The notes beneath the pieces were generated by a model, which ran no database searches, was not told the DNA's origin, and worked only from the letters and a program-made list of their open reading frames with translations. DNA of 64,000 bases from Pseudomonas peradeniyensis (GTDB lineage Bacteria; Pseudomonadota; Gammaproteobacteria; Pseudomonadales; Pseudomonadaceae), in the NCBI RefSeq assembly GCF_014268935.2, contig NZ_JABWRJ020000001.1, forward strand, positions 1,364,001-1,428,000, written 5' to 3'. The position numbers and the translations under genes are program-made. Position 1 is the first letter of the stretch. Every line of letters begins with the position of its first letter. Below are positions 53,901-62,727 of the stretch, piece after piece.

Positions 53901-54143
53901 ATGAAAAAGGTCGTATTGGCAGCGTTTTTGGCATCTGCTGGTTTGATCCAGGCTGCCCATGGCGATGAAATGGCGGGCGCAGTCGTTGCCAAAGGGCATT
54001 CGCCGTTCAGTCGCGACGACGCTGGCGAACAGCGGCTGCAGCTTGCCGCAGGGTTCATTGGCGATATCGGGTCTGGATCATGCCCGTCCGGGACAGAGCG
54101 CACGCCGGCCGGAACCTGTCAGCCTCCCTTCGATTTTGATTGA
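53901..54143 (+). CDS. small exported protein of unknown function
   Basis: An 80-residue protein with a clear signal peptide (KKVVLAAFLASAGLIQAAHG). The mature part of about 58 residues has one Cys pair in CPSGTERTPAGTCQPP near the C-terminus, which would form a small disulfide loop in the periplasm. AAAGGA lies 6 bases before the ATG. No family is recognised. It stands alone between the ure operon and a MITE-like element that begins 16 bases past its stop. Confidence 0.65.
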   Translation: MKKVVLAAFLASAGLIQAAHGDEMAGAVVAKGHSPFSRDDAGEQRLQLAAGFIGDIGSGSCPSGTERTPAGTCQPPFDFD

Positions 54144-54158
54144 CCGCAGTTGCCGAAC

Positions 54159-54324
54159 CTAGTGTCCTGTCTCGGAAATAAGCTGTTCACTTTTGGCGGC
54201 GTCTTGGGCGCCCGGCCGGCGTTGCCACTCCTCGCCATAGCCCTGCTATGACTCGTCGCGGCGCCTTGGCCGGACACCCAAGCCACTCGCCAAAAGAGAA
54301 CGTATTCCCGAGACAGGACACTAG
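54159..54324. mobile_element. MITE-like 166-bp element with terminal inverted repeats
   Basis: The ends 54163-54175 and 54308-54320 are perfect 13-bp inverted repeats (TGTCCTGTCTCGG), extended inward by an imperfect match closing with CTTTTGGCG/CGCCAAAAG. Both ends are flanked by CTAG (54159-54162 and 54321-54324), which may be a target duplication. No transposase is encoded. The right CTAG supplies the TAG stop of the adjacent cell-wall hydrolase gene. It looks like a non-autonomous element moved in trans by an IS with the same ends. Confidence 0.72.
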
Positions 54325-54932
54325 CGAGCCAGCGCCTGGTTCGGCTTGTAGAACAGAAAGTGCGTGGTCTCGGCGGTCTTGCGATAGGCCTTGGCCCAGT
54401 CCGGGTTCACATTGCGGTCGTGGAAGTACAGCGCGCCGCCGGTAGGGTCCTGCAACTGCTGGTTGAGGGCCTTGCGGGCGATTTCCTTGGCCACCGTGTA
54501 GCGTTCCTCTTCTTCCACCTGGTCGGGGCGTCCGTCGCACCACCAGGAAAACTGGCAGCTCTTGCTCTCCACCCCTTGCTTGACCACCCCGCAGATGCTG
54601 TCGGGGAAGCCCTCGTGGCCGAGGCGGTTGAGCACCACGCTGGCCACCGCGCTCATGTCCTTGGCGTCGGCACCCTTGGCTTCCCAGTAGATGGTGCGCG
54701 CCAGGCAGGTGATGCTGTCGTCCATCGGCGCCTGGCCCGCTGGGTCGACGGCCTGGACTTCACCGGGGGTAAGGGTTTCCTGCTTTTTCGGCGGTGGCGC
54801 ATCCTCGAGCACTTTTTCTTCCAGCACCTGTGCCTTGTCTTCGGCAACCGCGGCCTTCTGGCTGTCGGCGGCGGGGAGGGGGCCTGCAAGCAGGCTCAGG
54901 GACAGGCCGAGCAGCATCCACGGTAGGCGCAT
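54321..54932 (-). CDS. exported cell wall hydrolase, SleB family
   Basis: A 203-residue protein with a signal peptide (MLLGLSLSLLAGPLPAA), a Lys/Glu-rich linker (about residues 25-65) and a C-terminal Hydrolase_2 (SleB-type) domain: LARTIYWEAKGADAKDMSAV with the likely catalytic Glu, VVLNRLGHEGFPDSICGVV, CQFSWWCDG and GGALYFHDRNV. It should cut peptidoglycan in the periplasm. The start is ATG 54932. Its TAG stop lies in the CTAG flank of the MITE-like element, so the original C-terminus may have been changed. Confidence 0.85.
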   Translation of the reverse strand: MRLPWMLLGLSLSLLAGPLPAADSQKAAVAEDKAQVLEEKVLEDAPPPKKQETLTPGEVQAVDPAGQAPMDDSITCLARTIYWEAKGADAKDMSAVASVVLNRLGHEGFPDSICGVVKQGVESKSCQFSWWCDGRPDQVEEEERYTVAKEIARKALNQQLQDPTGGALYFHDRNVNPDWAKAYRKTAETTHFLFYKPNQALAR

Positions 54933-54979
54933 GATCGAGTTTCCGCGAGGTTGGCTGTCCACAGTCTAGCCGTATCGCT

Positions 54980-55897
54980 TCAACTCAGCGTCAAGGTCAG
55001 CACCAGTGGCAGGGTCGCCGCGGCAACGACGGTCTGCAGGGCGATGATGGTGGCCATCAGCGGCGCGTTGCCGCCCATCTGCCGGGCCATCACATAGGAT
55101 GACGAGGCGGTGGGCAGGGCCTGGAACAGCACTGCCACCACCGCTGCCTGGCCGCCCAGCCCGAGCAGGCGGCACAGCCCCCAGGTGGTCAGTGGCATGA
55201 CCAGGAACTTGAACAGCGACGCGGCCACCAGCGGTTTGACCTGCTGGCCCAGGCGCGCGCCACCAAGCGCCGCGCCAACGCACAGCAGGCCCAAGGGCAA
55301 CGCTGCCTGGCCCAGGGCCTTGACCGTGGGCTCCAGGCCGGCCGGCAGGCCCAGGCCGGATACCCGCAGCAGCAGTCCTGCGGCGCAGCCGATGATCAGC
55401 GGATTGGCGAAGATCGCCCTGAGCACGGTGGCCGGTGAACTGTGGCGAGCGCTGAAACGGGCGAAGACCAGCACGCAGAGCAGGTTGACCAGAGGTACGA
55501 TGGCGGCGTTGGCCACCGCCGCCAGGGCGATGCCGGCCGTGCCGTAGATACCGGCGGCCAGAGTCGCGCCAATATAGTTGTTGAAGCGTACGCCACCCTG
55601 GAACACCGAGGTGAAGTCGGCGCCATCATGACTGGCCGCGCCCTGGTAGAGCACCAGCAGCAGGGCGCCGAGCAGCGTCGAGAGCATCAGCACGCCAACC
55701 ATGCCCAGCACCGGCACGCCGTCGAGGTTGGCGGTGGCCAGGCCGTGGAGGAACAGCGACGGCAGCAGCACGTAGTAGCTCAGGCGCTCGGCGCCAGGCC
55801 AGAAGGTTTCGGCGAGAAAGCCACGCAACCGCAGCCAGGTGCCCAGGGCGATAAGCAGGATGATCGGAACGAGGGTGGTGAGCAGCAGATGGAGCAT
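54980..55897 (-). CDS. AEC family transporter (auxin efflux carrier type)
   Basis: A 305-residue inner-membrane protein with about ten helices in two five-helix halves, typical of the AEC family: LLTTLVPIILLIALGTWLRL at the start, LSYYVLLPSLFLHGLA, GGVRFNNYIGATLAAGIYG in the middle and FQALPTASSSYVMARQMGGN near the end. Members export small organic acids. The substrate is unknown. The start is ATG 55897; the longer frame adds no helix. The next gene upstream on the same strand is a LysR regulator, 132 bases away. Confidence 0.87.
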   Translation of the reverse strand: MLHLLLTTLVPIILLIALGTWLRLRGFLAETFWPGAERLSYYVLLPSLFLHGLATANLDGVPVLGMVGVLMLSTLLGALLLVLYQGAASHDGADFTSVFQGGVRFNNYIGATLAAGIYGTAGIALAAVANAAIVPLVNLLCVLVFARFSARHSSPATVLRAIFANPLIIGCAAGLLLRVSGLGLPAGLEPTVKALGQAALPLGLLCVGAALGGARLGQQVKPLVAASLFKFLVMPLTTWGLCRLLGLGGQAAVVAVLFQALPTASSSYVMARQMGGNAPLMATIIALQTVVAAATLPLVLTLTLS

Positions 55898-56029
55898 GGG
55901 CGTGGGTCCGTGGTCGGGTACGGCCACAGACTAGCGGAGTGCAGTGAGCAGAAAAAACGGTGTTTTCTTTAGTGACCGTTGAGAAAAACTGCATGATTAA
56001 AGAGTCCGCTCCCGCAGGGCTGAGTGATC

Positions 56030-56893
56030 TCAGGCCTCCAGCGCGGTCCTCAACACCGCGCTTAAATGCCGGCGCTGACTCTTCTCGTGCTCCAGCAGCA
56101 CCATGCGCCGGGTCAGCTGTGGTTCACCGAAGGGCAGCACGGTAGCGGCAGGCAGCCGTTCAAGGTCATCGTCGCTCATGGGAATGACCGCCACACCCAA
56201 GCCCATGGCCGCCATCCGCGCCAGGGCCTCCTGGCTGTCCAGTTCCATCTGCTCGTTGACCTGCAAGCGCTGGCGGCGCAGTTCCTGCTCGATCTGCCGG
56301 CCGGCCCAGGCGCGCTTGTCGAAGCGCAGGAACGGCTGGCTGGCGAGCAGCGCCGGCAGGCTCTGGCCGGCCAGGTCCGGGCTGGCGATGGCCCAGAAGC
56401 GGTCTTCGAACAGCGGCGTGTACTGCAGGCTCTGCGGGTAGGGGCTGACCGGCTCGGTGGTGATCGCCGCGTCCAGCTCGCCATCCTCGACCCGCCGTGC
56501 GAGCTCTGCCGACATGCCCGAGACCACGCTGACATGCAGCTCGGGATGGTGGGCCTTGATCCACACCAGCGCCCTGGGCAGGCGCCGGGCGAGCACGGTG
56601 TGGATCGCGCCGATGCGCAAGCGCCCGCGCAGGCTCGGGCCACTGGCCAGGGTGTCGGCCAGTTCGTCGTAGGCGGCCAGGATGCTTTCGGCACGGGCCA
56701 CAGCCAGCTGGCCGGCCTCGGTCAGCACGACCTGACGGCGGCTGCGGTCGAACAGGGCGACCTGCAGCTCGTCCTCCAGGGTCCTGATGTGCAGGCTCAC
56801 CGCCGACGGGGTCAGGCTCAGCAGGTCGGCGGCGCGGGCGAAGGTGCCGTGGCGGGCGATGGTGACCAGGGTGCGCAGGGCTTTGAGGGACAC
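56030..56893 (-). CDS. LysR family transcriptional regulator
   Basis: A 287-residue regulator. The N-terminal helix-turn-helix reads LKALRTLVTIARHGTFARAA and LLSLTPSAVSLHIRTLEDEL; the effector-binding domain includes RLRIGAIHTVLARRLPRAL and MGLGVAVIPMSDDDLERLP. I chose GTG 56893 (GGAGCC 8 bases upstream), which gives the normal LysR start; an ATG at 56968 would add 25 residues and overlap the permease gene. It may regulate the AEC transporter downstream or the betaine-type genes upstream, all on the same strand. Confidence 0.85.
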   Translation of the reverse strand: MSLKALRTLVTIARHGTFARAADLLSLTPSAVSLHIRTLEDELQVALFDRSRRQVVLTEAGQLAVARAESILAAYDELADTLASGPSLRGRLRIGAIHTVLARRLPRALVWIKAHHPELHVSVVSGMSAELARRVEDGELDAAITTEPVSPYPQSLQYTPLFEDRFWAIASPDLAGQSLPALLASQPFLRFDKRAWAGRQIEQELRRQRLQVNEQMELDSQEALARMAAMGLGVAVIPMSDDDLERLPAATVLPFGEPQLTRRMVLLEHEKSQRRHLSAVLRTALEA

Positions 56894-56948
56894 GCGTGGC
56901 AGGCTCCGAATGCTGGCAGGGCGCGGGTACGATACGCGAATGTGGGCC

Positions 56949-57797
56949 TCAGCGCCCGGTGCGACCATAGGCCTGGCTGATGCGGTCGATGACCATCGCC
57001 AGGGCGACGATCGCCAGCCCCGCCTCGACGCCCTGGCCGACGTTCAGGGTCTGGATCCCGGCCAGCACGTCCTCGCCCAGCCCGCGGGCACCGATCATCG
57101 AGGCCACCACCACCATCGACAGGGCCATCATCACCGACTGGTTGAGCCCGGCCATGATGCTTGGCAGGGCCAGCGGCAGGGCGATGCGCCGCAGGCGCTG
57201 CCAGCGACTGGCGCCCAGTCCGTGGGCGGCCTGCAGCAGCGACGGGTCGATCTGCGCCAGGCCCAGGTCGGTCAGGCGCACCAGCGGCGGCAAGGCATAG
57301 ATCAGGGTGGCGAACACCGCTGGCACCTTGCCCAGGCCGAACAGCATCAGTACCGGGATCAGGTAGACGAAGGCCGGCAGCGTCTGCATCACGTCGAGCA
57401 CCGGCAACACCAGGCGCCGGGCCAGTGGCCGGGTGGCCAGCAGGATGCCCAGCGGCACGCCGACCAGTACGCACAGGCCGGTGCTCACCAGCACCAGGGC
57501 GAGGGTCTGCAGCAGCTTGTCCCACAGCCCGAGCATGCCGATCAGCGCCAGCAGCAGCGGTAACACCAATGCCCGCGCCAGGCTGCGGCTGGCGTGCCAG
57601 GCCAAAAGCCCGACCAGCAGCAACAGCAGCCACCAGGGCAGCAGCCGGAGCAGGTTTTCCAGGCCTACCAGCAGTTGCAGCAGCTGGTCGGAGATGCTGC
57701 GCAGGTGATCGCCATAATGCAGCACCAGCCAGTCGACCAGGCGGTTGACCCAAGCGGCGAAGGAGAATTGCAGGGCTTCGGGGAAACCACCACTCAC
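56949..57797 (-). CDS. ABC transporter permease, glycine betaine/choline type
   Basis: A 282-residue ProW/OpuAB-type permease with about six helices. The core binding-protein-dependent transport region includes TGLCVLVGVPLGILLATRPL, LDVMQTLPAFVYLIPVLMLF and the coupling loop EAA-like AAHGLGASRWQRLRRIALPL. The start is GTG 57797, overlapping the binding-protein stop (GTGA); the longer frame to 57848 lies within that gene. No ATPase gene accompanies the pair in this window, so it must borrow one or the system is incomplete. Confidence 0.86.
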   Translation of the reverse strand: MSGGFPEALQFSFAAWVNRLVDWLVLHYGDHLRSISDQLLQLLVGLENLLRLLPWWLLLLLVGLLAWHASRSLARALVLPLLLALIGMLGLWDKLLQTLALVLVSTGLCVLVGVPLGILLATRPLARRLVLPVLDVMQTLPAFVYLIPVLMLFGLGKVPAVFATLIYALPPLVRLTDLGLAQIDPSLLQAAHGLGASRWQRLRRIALPLALPSIMAGLNQSVMMALSMVVVASMIGARGLGEDVLAGIQTLNVGQGVEAGLAIVALAMVIDRISQAYGRTGR

Positions 57798-58810
57798 AGG
57801 CCGGCCTCGACCTTGGCGGCGTTTTCGGCGGGTAGCCAGGCCTTCCACACAGTGGGGTTGTCGCGCAGGAAGGCAAGGGCGGCCTCGCGTGGTGGCTGGC
57901 GGGTCTCGCTCATGCGTGCCAGGGCCTTGTTCAGGGTGGCGATGGGCAGGTCGACCTTTTCGAACACCGCGACCAGCTCGGGGTGGGCGTCACGGAATGC
58001 CTTCGACACGCCGATCGAGAGCTTGGCCGGCAATGAGCGGCTGCCTTTCGGGGTGGGGTTGGCGGCATCGGTCAGGGTGGCCCAGGCGCTGGCATCAAAC
58101 GGGGGTTCCTCCAGGCGCACCAGGTCGTAGCGGCCCATCAACGGCGTCGGGCTCCAGTAGTAGAACAGCACCGGCTGGCCACGGCGGATCGCCGAGCCGA
58201 TCTCGGCGTCGAGGGCTGCGCCGGAGCCGCTGCGGAAGTTGTTGTATAGCCCATCCAGGCCGTAGGCCTTGAGCTTCTGGCTGTTGACGGTCTCGGAGGT
58301 CCAGCCGCTGGGGCTGTTGAGGAAGCGGCCCTTGCCGGGTACCTCGGGGTCCTTGAACACCTGGGGGTAGCGCTTGAGGTCGTCGACACTGCGCAGGTCC
58401 GGGGCCAGGGGTTTCAGGTTACGCGTGGGATCACCCTTGATCACGTAGGCCGGCACCCACCAGCCTTCCTCGGCGTTCTTCACCGTGTCGCCCAGGGCGA
58501 ACACCTGGCCGGCCTGTTCGGCCTTGACCCAGGCGGGGCTGCGTCCGGCCCATTCCTCGGCGATTACTTGCAGGTCGTTGCGCGCCAGGGCCACTTCCAT
58601 GCTGACGGTGCTGCCGGGGAGGGTGTCGGTGGGGTAGCCGTACCCGTGTTCGACGATCAGGCGCAGGATTTCGGTGGTCAGGGCACCGCTTTCCCAGCCG
58701 ATGGCGCCGAAGTGGATGGGGGCGGGTTGGTCCGCAGCAGCGGCAGAATCGGTGCTGGCCAGGCCGAAGGCGAGGAGCAGGCTGGCCAGAAGGGTGGGGA
58801 GTTTCTTCAT
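57794..58810 (-). CDS. periplasmic binding protein, glycine betaine/choline type (OpuAC fold)
   Basis: A 338-residue exported protein: signal peptide (LLASLLLAFGLASTDSAAA), then an OpuAC/ProX-type domain with IHFGAIGWESGALTTEILRL, QVIAEEWAGRSPAWVKAEQ, a Trp-rich EEGWWVPAYVIKG and PVLFYYWSPTPLM, which supply the aromatic cage used for quaternary amines. The ligand is probably a betaine-like compound (inference). It is coupled to the permease by a 4-base overlap. Confidence 0.88.
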   Translation of the reverse strand: MKKLPTLLASLLLAFGLASTDSAAAADQPAPIHFGAIGWESGALTTEILRLIVEHGYGYPTDTLPGSTVSMEVALARNDLQVIAEEWAGRSPAWVKAEQAGQVFALGDTVKNAEEGWWVPAYVIKGDPTRNLKPLAPDLRSVDDLKRYPQVFKDPEVPGKGRFLNSPSGWTSETVNSQKLKAYGLDGLYNNFRSGSGAALDAEIGSAIRRGQPVLFYYWSPTPLMGRYDLVRLEEPPFDASAWATLTDAANPTPKGSRSLPAKLSIGVSKAFRDAHPELVAVFEKVDLPIATLNKALARMSETRQPPREAALAFLRDNPTVWKAWLPAENAAKVEAGL

Positions 58811-58870
58811 CGGGGCCTCGTCGGTTGCCGGTCCTTGGGTTCGGGCAGAAGTGTAGACGACGAGGTTGCC

Positions 58871-58889
58871 GGGGCCGCAAAGCGGCCCC
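58871..58889 (-). terminator. hairpin downstream of the chemoreceptor gene
   Basis: A perfect 8-bp stem GGGGCCGC/GCGGCCCC with a 3-base loop starts 12 bases past the chemoreceptor stop on the minus strand. No T tract follows; a terminator by position and stability. Confidence 0.5.
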
Positions 58890-58901
58890 GACGAGGAGGA
58901 C

Positions 58902-61049
58902 TCAAACGCGGAACTGATCCATCAGCCCCTGCTGCTGGTTGGCCAGGCTGTTGAGCGACTGGCTGACCCGCGCCGATTCGTTGGCCTGGCCGCTCAGCGA
59001 CTCGGTCACGTCACGGATGGTGGCGACGTTGCTGTTGATTTCCTCGGCCACCGCGCTTTGCTCCTCGGCGGCGCTGGCGATCTGCAGGTTCATGTCGGTG
59101 ATCACGGTCACCGCCTGGCCGATGCGCTGCAGCGCGGTGACGGCCTGGCCGACCTGCTCGACGCCGCCCTGGGCCTGGCGGTGGCTGCTGTCCATGGCGC
59201 CGACCACTTCCTGGGTGCCGGCCTGCAGGGCCTCGATCACCTGGCGGGTTTCCTCCACCGACTCCTGGGTACGACGGGCCAGGTTGCGCACCTCGTCGGC
59301 GACCACGGCGAAGCCACGGCCGGCTTCACCGGCGCGGGCGGCTTCAATGGCGGCGTTGAGCGCCAGCAGGTTGGTCTGCTCGGCGATCGAGCGGATCACC
59401 TCGAGCACCGAGCCGATCTTCTCGCTGTTGCGCGCCAGCCCCTCGACCTGGGCCATGGCGCCGCTCATGTCGGCGGCCAGGGTGTCGATGCTGGTGGTGG
59501 TGCGGTCGATCACCGCCAGGCCTTCGCGGGTCGCCTGGTCGGCTTCGCGCGCGGCCTGGGCAGCCTGGGCCGCACTGCGGGCGACGTCCTGGGCGGTGGC
59601 GCTCATCTCGTGGGAGGCGGTGGCCACCTGGTCGACCTGGCGGTACTGCTGCTCCATGCCGGCGCTGGTCTCGGCGGCAATCGCCGCGGACTGGTCGGCG
59701 GTGCCGCGGGCGGCCTGCACCGAGCGTTTCACCTCGGCGATGGTCGGCTGCAGCTTGTCGAGGAAGCGGTTGAACCAGCCGGCCAGCTCGCCCAGCTCGT
59801 CCTGTTTGTCGTACTGCAGGCGGCGGGTCAGGTCACCTTCGCCGCTGGCGATGTCCTTGAGCATGGCGGCCACGCCGAGGATCGGTTTGGTCACGCCGCG
59901 GGCCATCAGCCACACCAGCAGCAGGCCGGCGATGGCGGCGGCCAGGCCCAGGCCCAGCTCGAGCAGGGTGCCGCTGGTGTTGAGGGCGTCGAGTTCAACC
60001 TTGAGGGCCTCGGCCGGGCCGGTCAGGGCGCTTTCCGGCACATCCAGCAGCACGCCCCAGGGCTTGCCGCCGGGGATCGGCTCGAAGGCGGCCAGCACCT
60101 TCAGGCGCTGCTGGTCGTGGAGGATCTGCAGCTTGCCGTCGGCGAGCTTGCGCACCAGCTCCGCGCCCTGGGTCCGGTCGACCTGGTCGAAGCGCTGGGC
60201 CAGCTTGCCGGCGTCGGCGCTGTAGCCGGCCAGCAGGCCCACGGGGCTGAGGATGCCCACGGTGGTCTGGCCTTCGTAGAGGCTGCGGCTGGCGGTCTGG
60301 CTCAGGGCCTGGAGGCTGTTGAGGTTGATGTCGATGGACAGGGTGGCGATGACCTTGTCACCGGCCTTGAGCGGGAACACGATGCTGGTCATCAGCACGC
60401 GCTGGCCGTCGATGTCATAGAAGTACGGCTCGACCACGCACACCGTGCCGGTGCTGCGCGGGCACACCCACCAGGTGTTGGCCGGCTGGCCGCTGGGGCC
60501 GATCTCGGTGTTGGCCATGTCGTGCTCGGGCAGGGCCATCGAGGTCAGCTGGCCGACCCGTGGCTGCGACCAGTACAGGGCAAAACGCCCAGTCTCGTTG
60601 CTGCCCAGCTCGCTCTGGCCGGCGAACAGCTTGTCCTTGCCGTCCAGCGCGCCCGGCTCGAACACCAGCGACAGGCCGAGCAGGTCGGGATTGGCCTGCA
60701 GCGCGGCGCGCACCTGGGCGGTCATGTCCTGGCGCAGGTCGTAGGCATCGAGGAAGCGTTTCTCGGCCTGTTCGCGCAGGAACAGCACCTGGCGGGCGAA
60801 ACCGGCGCCGTACTGGTAGGCGTCCATGAACTGGCGGCGGATATTCAGGGCCTGGACCTCGCCCTGGGACTCGATGCGCGACTGGGCCGAGTCGGAGAGC
60901 ATGCGCATGCTGCTGGCTTTCACCAGGTCCGAACTGTGGTCCATGCGGTACAGCGAAAGGCCGACGAGCAGGGTGACGATGGCCGCCAGGCACAGGCCCG
61001 CCAGCAGGGTGATCTTCCATTGGATGGAGAGTTGTCGCAGCAAAGGCAT
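58902..61049 (-). CDS. methyl-accepting chemotaxis protein with double-Cache sensor
   Basis: A 715-residue chemoreceptor. Transmembrane helix 1 (about residues 13-33) and helix 2 (about 372-393) enclose a periplasmic dCache domain of some 330 residues ([40 protein letters not shown]). A HAMP domain follows, then the signalling domain with the invariant tip [20 protein letters not shown] (about residue 570). The amino-acid-binding YDxxxRxWY motif of PctA-type sensors is not present, so the ligand is unknown. The start is ATG 61049 with AGGGA upstream. It is divergent from the antiporter gene. Confidence 0.92.
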   Translation of the reverse strand: MPLLRQLSIQWKITLLAGLCLAAIVTLLVGLSLYRMDHSSDLVKASSMRMLSDSAQSRIESQGEVQALNIRRQFMDAYQYGAGFARQVLFLREQAEKRFLDAYDLRQDMTAQVRAALQANPDLLGLSLVFEPGALDGKDKLFAGQSELGSNETGRFALYWSQPRVGQLTSMALPEHDMANTEIGPSGQPANTWWVCPRSTGTVCVVEPYFYDIDGQRVLMTSIVFPLKAGDKVIATLSIDINLNSLQALSQTASRSLYEGQTTVGILSPVGLLAGYSADAGKLAQRFDQVDRTQGAELVRKLADGKLQILHDQQRLKVLAAFEPIPGGKPWGVLLDVPESALTGPAEALKVELDALNTSGTLLELGLGLAAAIAGLLLVWLMARGVTKPILGVAAMLKDIASGEGDLTRRLQYDKQDELGELAGWFNRFLDKLQPTIAEVKRSVQAARGTADQSAAIAAETSAGMEQQYRQVDQVATASHEMSATAQDVARSAAQAAQAAREADQATREGLAVIDRTTTSIDTLAADMSGAMAQVEGLARNSEKIGSVLEVIRSIAEQTNLLALNAAIEAARAGEAGRGFAVVADEVRNLARRTQESVEETRQVIEALQAGTQEVVGAMDSSHRQAQGGVEQVGQAVTALQRIGQAVTVITDMNLQIASAAEEQSAVAEEINSNVATIRDVTESLSGQANESARVSQSLNSLANQQQGLMDQFRV

Positions 61050-61311
61050 GGGGAAAATCCCTTGTAATAGGTTTGATGCTGCCGACTGTGTCGGCCTGCT
61101 CGGATTTTTCTTTATTCAAACGTTCAATTAAACCCTGCGACTTTCGTCTATTCCCTACGCGATGTTGCGGCGCAGACGCTTTTGACTTCTGCCGGCCTGT
61201 GCTTCAGAGTGTGCGCCCTTCATAACAACATCCCCTGGTCCGGCCACTGCCTGCGCGCAGTCTGTCGCCGGAATGCCCGCTTTTTGTCTGTCGTAACGAG
61301 GTTCGCACACC

Positions 61312-62631
61312 ATGAATGCAGTGATTGCCGCGGTCGGGCTCATGCTGATCCTGAGCCTGTCCCGCGTGCATGTGGTCATCGCCCTGATCATCGGCGCCCT
61401 GGCCGGAGGCCTGGTCGGTGGCTTGGGTATCGAGGGTACGCTCAAGGCCTTCAATGGCGGCCTGGGTGGCGGGGCCACGGTGGCCCTGTCCTATGCCTTG
61501 CTCGGCGCCTTCGCGGTGGCCATCGCCAAGTCCGGGCTGGCCCATGCCCTGGCCGACCGGGCGCTGGCGATGATCGATCGCCAGGGCCATGCCGACGGTG
61601 GCAAGGTCAAGTGGCTGCTGGTCGGCCTGATGCTGGTGGTGGCGGTGTCGTCGCAGAACATCCTGCCGATCCACATCGCCTTCATTCCCTTGCTGGTGCC
61701 GCCGCTGCTGTACGTGCTGACCCGCCTGCGCATCGACCGCCGGCTGATCGCCTGCGTGATCACCTTCGGCCTGATCACCCCGTACATGTTCCTGCCGGTA
61801 GGTTTCGGCAACATCTTCCTCAACGAGATCCTGCTGGCCAACGTCAGTCGCGCCGGGGTGGACGTCAGTGGTGTCAACGTGACCCACGCCATGGCCATCC
61901 CGGCGGCGGGTATGCTCGCCGGCCTGCTGCTGGCGGTGTTCTTCAGCTACCGCAAGAAGCGTGACTACGACCTGGAACGCATCGAGCAGGTCGAGCAGGT
62001 CAGCGTGCAGTACAACCCGGTGACCCTGCTGGTGGCCGGGGTGGCGATCGGCGCCGCGTTCATCATCCAGCTGTGGCTGGATTCGATGATCATCGGTGCG
62101 ATGGTCGGCTTCCTGATCTTCTCGCTGTCGGGCATCGTGCGCTGGAAGGACACCGACAGCCTGTTCACCGAAGGCATGAAGATGATGGCGATGATCGGCT
62201 TCATCATGATCGCCGCCTCCGGCTTTGCCGAAGTGATGAAGGCCACCGGCGAGGTGAAGAGCCTGGTGGAAGCCTCGGCCCAGTGGATCGACCACAGCAA
62301 GGGCATTGGCGCGCTGCTGATGCTGCTGGTGGGGCTGCTGGTGACCATGGGCATCGGCTCGTCGTTCTCCACCGTGCCGATTCTGGCGGCGATCTTCGTG
62401 CCGTTGTGCGTGCAGCTGGGCTTCGACCCGCTGGCCACCGTGTGCATCGTCGGTACCGCGGGCGCCTTGGGCGATGCCGGTTCGCCGGCGTCGGACTCGA
62501 CCCTGGGGCCGACCTCGGGGCTGAACGTGGACGGGCAGCACCATCACATCTGGGATACCGTGGTGCCGACGTTCATCCACTACAACCTGCCGCTGCTGGC
62601 GTTTGGCTGGTTGGCGGCGATGACGCTCTGA
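61312..62631 (+). CDS. Na+/H+ antiporter-family membrane transporter
   Basis: A 439-residue protein with about eleven helices, of the Na+/H+ antiporter (YuiF/HisT-like, ion-transporter superfamily) type. It begins [20 protein letters not shown], has [20 protein letters not shown] and ends with [20 protein letters not shown], a pseudo-symmetric substrate site of the family. Some relatives carry amino or organic acids rather than protons, so the substrate is open. ATG 61312 has GAGG 11 bases upstream. It is convergent with fecR, with a REP element between. Confidence 0.85.
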   Translation: MNAVIAAVGLMLILSLSRVHVVIALIIGALAGGLVGGLGIEGTLKAFNGGLGGGATVALSYALLGAFAVAIAKSGLAHALADRALAMIDRQGHADGGKVKWLLVGLMLVVAVSSQNILPIHIAFIPLLVPPLLYVLTRLRIDRRLIACVITFGLITPYMFLPVGFGNIFLNEILLANVSRAGVDVSGVNVTHAMAIPAAGMLAGLLLAVFFSYRKKRDYDLERIEQVEQVSVQYNPVTLLVAGVAIGAAFIIQLWLDSMIIGAMVGFLIFSLSGIVRWKDTDSLFTEGMKMMAMIGFIMIAASGFAEVMKATGEVKSLVEASAQWIDHSKGIGALLMLLVGLLVTMGIGSSFSTVPILAAIFVPLCVQLGFDPLATVCIVGTAGALGDAGSPASDSTLGPTSGLNVDGQHHHIWDTVVPTFIHYNLPLLAFGWLAAMTL

Positions 62632-62657
62632 CCCGTTGTCACGCCGCACGCTGTCTT

Positions 62658-62705
62658 TGTAGGAGCGGCCTTGCGTCGCGAAAGGGTCGCAAGGCCGCTC
62701 CCACA
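62658..62705. repeat. REP-like inverted repeat
   Basis: 18-base arms (62658-62675 and 62688-62705; TGTAGGAGCGGCCTTGCG type) with one mismatch and a 12-base loop lie between convergent antiporter and fecR genes. This is a variant of the REP family, with GGCCTTGCG in place of GGGCTTGCC. Probably also a terminator. Confidence 0.8.
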
Positions 62706-62727
62706 GGGTGAGTAGTGGTGCGTGCAG

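Noticed and set aside
58866..61067. 733-residue plus-strand open frame opposite the chemoreceptor
   Set aside because: Shadow of the chemoreceptor; repetitive Gly/His/Gln/Val composition and no start signals.
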